From Kryptolebias marmoratus (lineage: Eukaryota > Chordata > Actinopteri > Cyprinodontiformes > Rivulidae), in assembly GCF_001649575.2 (NCBI RefSeq), contig NC_051441.1:9505456-9569455 (forward strand): 64,000 nucleotides of DNA, read 5' to 3'. Shown one piece after another: positions 59,127 through 64,000 of the stretch; positions within the stretch are counted from its first letter, which is position 1, and the number at the start of each line of letters is the position of its first letter. Below the pieces are notes generated by a model, which did no database searches, was not told the origin of the DNA, and saw nothing but the letters and a program-made list of their open reading frames with translations. The position numbers and the translations under genes are program-made.

Positions 59127-61636
59127 ATGTTTGCTACACACATGAAAAGGATACTGATGCTGCTTATCCTCGCAGGTAAGTACAACCTTTTTATCCTGTT
59201 TTCAAGATAACACAAAGATAAATAATGTCCTGTTTAAACTGTTTCAGGTGTTCTCAGCAGCGACTGGCATGTGGTCTATCAGGACCAAAACATTTGTGCA
59301 GTCAGAGGATCGTCTGTTATCATTCTTTGTTCATTTTACTATCCTGAAGAAGAGACAGTACAAAGTGTGAAGTGGGGTCATGAAAGGAATGATGTTTTTG
59401 ATGGTCCTTTTATTTATGACAGCGTCATAAAAAATAATACTAATACATCCTCAAGATTCCATTACATTGGAGACAAAAAACACAATTGTTCGTTTCAAAT
59501 ACTCCATGTTACCCACAATGATACAGGAAAATACGTGTTCAGATTTATAACTAACTCTAGAAAAGGCCGGTTTACTGGAGCAGAAGGCTCCACACTACAG
59601 GTTGTTGGTGAGTTTCTTTGCTTTTGTCATGAACATTTGTAAATCCCCCGCTTTGCTAATCTCGAAAACTTCAGCTGCACTTTGATTTTTCAGATCTGGA
59701 AATTCTCATGTCAAATGAAAATCAAACATTTAAGGAGGGCGACTCGGTGAACCTTACCTGCGTCAGCTGTGACAGCGGACTTCCATCAGAGCTCATCTGG
59801 CTTAAGAACGGGAGAGCCATACACGAGGGACGGGTGCTTTATTTAGGAAACATATCTTCCATGAGTTCTGGGGATTATGTTTGTTCCCTGAGGGACACAC
59901 AGGGACAACCTCAGGAGCCAAACGCATTGATGTTGAATGTGAGTATTGGACAGAATTAGAATAAAAACTGCTGGCAATAGATAAAAAGAATGAACTAAAA
60001 TACCACTGTGGTGCCTTGAAGTATTTCATTTTTTAGTGAATATCTTCAGCTACATGAACTCTTGTTTCTCTTTCAGACGGCCCGAGGAACACATCGGTTT
60101 CTGTCACACCGTCAGCAGAGATAAACTCTGGAAGTAACGTCATCCTGCTCTGCAGCAGCCAGGCGAACCCTCCGGTGGAGAATTACACCTGGTTTAAAAT
60201 GCACAGGGATAATATCTCAGCTGTCGGAAACAAGCCGGAACATCATATTATGGAAATTCGACAGAGTGATGACGGAGAGTACTTCTGCTCTGCCACCAAC
60301 AAACATGGGAGCCAGAACTGCTCTGTTGTGACACTAAAGGTAAACACATTTCTGTAGTAATTAAATCCTGATTAACAGCAGGTACATTTTTTATTGATTC
60401 CTTTCATTCTGCATTTATTTTGTGCCATAGATTTACTTTAAATCATAGTGAGCAATTAAAATATTCAGGTTTTATTGGAAACAAAGAAAATCTTGGATTT
60501 TATTTAGAGGTTTTAATCTGAAATGAGAAATCATACCTCATAAAACTCAATTAACTTCACTTAATCAAATATGACTGATTATAAGTTATAATAGTCCTGA
60601 CCCTGGTGATAAATTAAAAAGATGACTTGTTAAATTGAAAAAATTAACAATACAGATTTTACTGAATCTTGTGGCAGAACAGTTGTCTTATATTGCAATT
60701 AAATGTGAACTTAATGTGTTTAAAGTGGTAAATGAAATTACAGTTATGTTGTTTGAGTTCAGATTAGAAAACAACAATAAATGCAGATGTGAAGTGGATG
60801 CTCTGATTTAACTAATTCAAAACAAATTTCTTCATTTTGGTTCTTTAGAGTTGATGGCAACATTTAGCAGAAACGTACTCATCGTTGCTGCTTTTGTTGC
60901 AACACTTGTGGCTGTGACCATTTTAGTTTCCCTCCGAAGGTAAACAGTACTCAGACAATAAGACTTTAATGTGTCACACATATAAATGATGTTAAAAACC
61001 CTGTTTTTCTATTTCAGATTATACAAGAAAAAGTCCAAACCAGCTGAAACTGACTGTGAGGCGGACACACAGGTGGGACTATCAGTGCTGCTTAATGCTT
61101 AACCATGTTTGATTTTTATTATTATTATACTACAGAATGCTCCTGTGCACTGCAGGATTGAACAGATGTCTATAAAATGGCAACCGAACGCCACATTATC
61201 TTGTGAACTGGGCTTCGGATAAGAAATGTTTTTGTTCGTCAGGACTTTCACAGAGAGGATTCGTTCTTGAATTCACGTACCATCAATGATCAGAATCCCA
61301 TCTACGCCATTTGGATAAACAAAGACCAAACACAAGAGGAACGACATGAGGGAGAACTCATTTACACAACTGTTACCATCAAGAGAAAAACCGACATGTG
61401 AGATCATTTTTTAAAGCTTTAAACTATTTCTCATTTATGCTGCATCAAAGTCTCTCATCAACTGCATCCCCTGCAGGGCGAAGAAGATGGACTCCCCTGA
61501 TGATGATGATGATGATGAATGTATGATTTACAGCACAGTCTGCAGGTAAAGTTCAACGAGCGTGCGTTTTATTAATAACTGTTTGCTTAAGGCAGCCTTA
61601 GTGCAAACACGTCCTTTTATCTTTTTCAGAACGTAG
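59127..61636 (+). CDS. CD22/Siglec-like Ig receptor, copy B, with an apparent frameshift
   Basis: Tandem duplicate of the preceding gene with the same exon plan: 59127-59175, 59248-59607, 59694-59938, 60077-60339, 60851-60939, 61018-61072, 61243-61397, 61477-61545 and 61630-61636. Domain 1 starts ICAVRGSSVIILCSF and ends KYVFRFITN...STLQVV, with the F-strand Arg kept. Domain 2 (exon 3) has one base fewer than copy A near 59900, so exon 3 ends in phase 0 while exon 4 needs phase 1; joining them meets a stop within about 16 codons. From exon 4 on the frame is open again: domain 3, a membrane span (NVLIVAAFVATLVAVTILV) and a tail with IYAIW, LIYTTV and MIYSTV tyrosine motifs plus six Asp. The lesion is either an assembly error, a recent null allele, or forces a secreted two-domain product if intron 3 is retained. 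Confidence 0.7.
61499..61516 (+). repeat. GAT repeat coding for six Asp in Ig receptor B
   Basis: Six GAT codons in the cytoplasmic tail, immediately before the last tyrosine motif (ECMIYSTV). Copy A has no such run at the same place. Confidence 0.85.
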
Positions 61637-63780
61637 CCGCTGAACCCGTCGCCCTGAAGACAGCAGATGTCATCGTGAGCGATAACGGTTTCACACTAAA
61701 AGGCTTCAAAAACAACTTTCTGAAAAAAAAACCAACCCCATGTTTTGCATATGCTGTAAGATGCCTAGCTGCTCACAGAGAAACTGCAAAAGCAGAAAGT
61801 AAAACTGTACAAACATTGACAATTGTTTTCCTCACAAGATAGGAAACCACCTTAGACCTTATCAACAACCTCATCTATGTTGCCTTTTTTCTAAGCACTG
61901 AAGATAAAAAGAACTTTACTGAACATAAACAGCTTAAAATGCAGATAAAAATCAAATTCATCAAAATTTGATAAATATCTTTGACATTACGTTGAAATAT
62001 ATGAAATAAAATAAAAGTGTTGAATGACTAAATGAATCTCTGTATATAAAAGAATATTTAATCATCTCAGTTTTTATAACATATTGTTGTTTTACCTTCT
62101 GCTCCTCAAGAACAGCTTATTCATTCTGTTTCCACAGCCAAAAAAAGAAAAAAATCAGACAGCTACAGTTAAATCATTAGGATGTCTAGCAGTTATATAA
62201 TCGGGCAATTGAAGACAAAACAAAAACACCGATCAGTATAGAAGAGACACCTTTGCTGCGTATTTTTCAGGGTGAAAATGCTTCTGACTGAATGTGAAAT
62301 GACTTTAATCTTGGCTCTCTCTCATCTCCTCTTTATCATTGTCTTATGTCTCTCTATTATTTATAGTTGTTTTTTTTTTAAAAGCTGCCTTATGTGCAGA
62401 TGAATGATAAAACCATCCCTGATAGATTTATTTATTTTCTGCATGAATCAGTACAATTGAACCTTGGAGAACTAATTTTTTTTGTACTTTTCACACGTTC
62501 ATCATTTATATTTACAGATGTGTCCCCTAAAATAAAACTTTGTGTCACACGTCCCTATTTTATTTTTTCACAGTGAAAGATGAGTTTCTGTATCCTAAAA
62601 TCTTGAATCTGATTGGCTTCAGTCCAGGTTACCACGGCAACATACCTGCAGAAAAGACTGGAAGTGGAGTTATCTTGCTGAAACACCAATCTGGGAACTT
62701 TCTGGAAGATAACACCGGAGACTTTTTTTTGATGACTCCAGCAGCCATGTGTGAAAATCCTTCAGCTGAAGACATGTTGTCAAACACACAGAATGAAACT
62801 TGGGCTCATTCTGCCCTCTGCTGAAGATGCAGGAACATTACATGAGCTCTGAATTACTGGAAAGACTGAAGATGTTGGATGGGTTTCTGAGAAGTGCTCA
62901 ACTAACTACGAGATAAAAAGTCACCCCTCATGGATTATTGGACAGTTTGTATAACGAGAAACACCCAAAGGCTCAGCTTGTTGCCCTTCACTAAGAATTT
63001 CCAGGAAAAAAAAATCAATTTATAATCTAAAAACCAATGTTTACTTAATTTCCCACAGCTAATTATATTTCATTTAGCTTTGCAACACATCTGCCTGCGT
63101 TTTCAGTCAGACAGTCAAACCAAAAACAGTTCTAAATGCAGAAAACTAACATTAAATTTGAATCTAAACCACACGACCGAACTGAAAAGCATCTTATGAA
63201 TGGCTTCATTTTCTACATGACAGTGTTTCATAGAAATCCTCTTACATGAACTGGCTTTCAATCTTATTATAATTAAACAAACACTGTTTTTGCCTTCTAC
63301 TTTAAATGCTTAGATATATGCATGTTTAGCAAATGCATTTGTAGCTACTTTTACATCAAAATGTAAAGAAATTAAAGCTTCACACTGCTGGCAGCATTTT
63401 GTGTAAAGGTTTGAAAATAAAGCATGTAAGCAATATTTAAAATAAAACGCTCTTTTTATGTTATACTTTTCGTATTGCATGCATATGGTTAAAGAATTTC
63501 ACTTTTATAGCCCTGTTCAGCCTAAAGGCTTATTTGCTTTCATCAGACTGCAAACTGTGATTTTGCAGAACTAATCCATTCATCGTCCTATCAGACTGCT
63601 ACACAGATCTTGCTTTAAAACACAAATGTAATAATAAAAAAAAGTTTATCCCCACACTTGTTAATAAAACATTTGTTTCGCCATTTTATTCTAGACAGCC
63701 GGAGATCCAAACCCACAGGGACGTGAATCATATTTACAGCCCATTTTCCGATAAAACGAAACTTTAGGAAAATGCGGAAA
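61637..63780. other. 3' UTR of Ig receptor B and downstream intergenic region
   Basis: AATAAA hexamers at about 62005-62014 probably end the transcript of copy B. Beyond, an open frame at 62540-62824 contains a possible acceptor (TTTTTCACAG, ending 62573) but no motif I recognise. The rest is AT-rich and without visible features. Confidence 0.4.
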
Positions 63781-63886
63781 TGAAATCGCGGTCGTCCACC
63801 AGCATCTCTGACAGAGGCAGCGGCTGCAGAGATGGGCTGGAGTTTGTGCGGAACACAGCAGAGGACTCAGTAACGACGCGTTTCTG
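63781..63886 (+). other. possible noncoding first exon of a further gene
   Basis: The last 220 bp of the window turn CpG-richer. A strong donor, TTTCTG|GTAAGT, would end an exon at 63886. The only ATG frame in it (63833) is 13 codons long, so the exon would be 5' UTR. The gene itself lies outside the window. Confidence 0.3.
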
Positions 63887-64000
63887 GTAAGTGCTGAAAA
63901 ATGTTTGTTTTTGTTACAGAAAGCCGGATGTAGGACTGTCACGAGTGTAACGTTTGGACAAAGTGGGAATAAACTAATCCTATTATTCGCGGGGGAGACT

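Noticed and set aside
62540..62824. Possible extra exon after Ig receptor B
   Set aside because: There is an acceptor-like site, but the translation shows no Ig, membrane or ITIM signature and there is no partner exon.

Overview
The window is teleost fish genomic DNA: an AT-rich vertebrate sequence with short GT-AG introns, CpG-dense promoter islands, microsatellites and interspersed repeats, and two runs of N (26306-26342, 39173-39196). It carries eight protein-coding genes. The first five and npb reproduce, in the same order and relative orientation, the block known from human chromosome 17q25.3 (NOTUM, MYADML2, PYCR1, MAFG, PCYT2, NPB). SIRT7, which lies between MAFG and PCYT2 in human, was not found here. 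A G-protein alpha subunit gene of the Gv class (gnav1), a class absent from the human genome, sits between pcyt2 and npb. I cannot name the species.

Layout. 1-2811: upstream flank with one copy of a local repeat family and a TCF/LEF-type site. 2812-8063 (+): notum, 11 coding exons, secreted Wnt deacylase. 11420-12334 (+): myadml2, one coding exon with MARVEL domains, preceded by a MEF2/TATA-like site. 13814-17350 (+): pycr1, 7 coding exons, proline synthesis. 18.6-33.7 kb (+): mafg, with a CpG-rich noncoding first exon, a roughly 10.6-kb intron, a 162-residue coding region at 29422-30028 and a probable long 3' UTR. 36536-43658 (+): pcyt2, 13 coding exons, CDP-ethanolamine synthesis; one intron has U12-type signals and another a GC donor. 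45614-53009 (+): gnav1, 9 coding exons. 53642-54599 (-): npb, the neuropeptide B precursor, convergent with gnav1. 55457-58173 and 59127-61636 (+): a tandem pair of CD22/Siglec-like immunoglobulin receptors with ITIM-type tails; the second has an apparent one-base frameshift. 63.78-63.89 kb: a possible noncoding first exon of a further gene.

The genes do not form an operon or a pathway; the block is a conserved vertebrate neighbourhood. The points most worth a second look are the U12-type AT-AG intron that splits the second catalytic HxGH motif of pcyt2, a natural 12-histidine tract at the pcyt2 N-terminus, the frameshift in the second Ig receptor, gnav1 with its non-standard nucleotide-binding motifs, a repeat family recurring through the window, and several candidate regulatory sites (TCF at notum, MARE at mafg, E-box plus D-box at pcyt2). 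I did not find a wholly new multi-gene system. Exon coordinates were worked out by hand from splice signals and from remembered family sequences; no database search was run.
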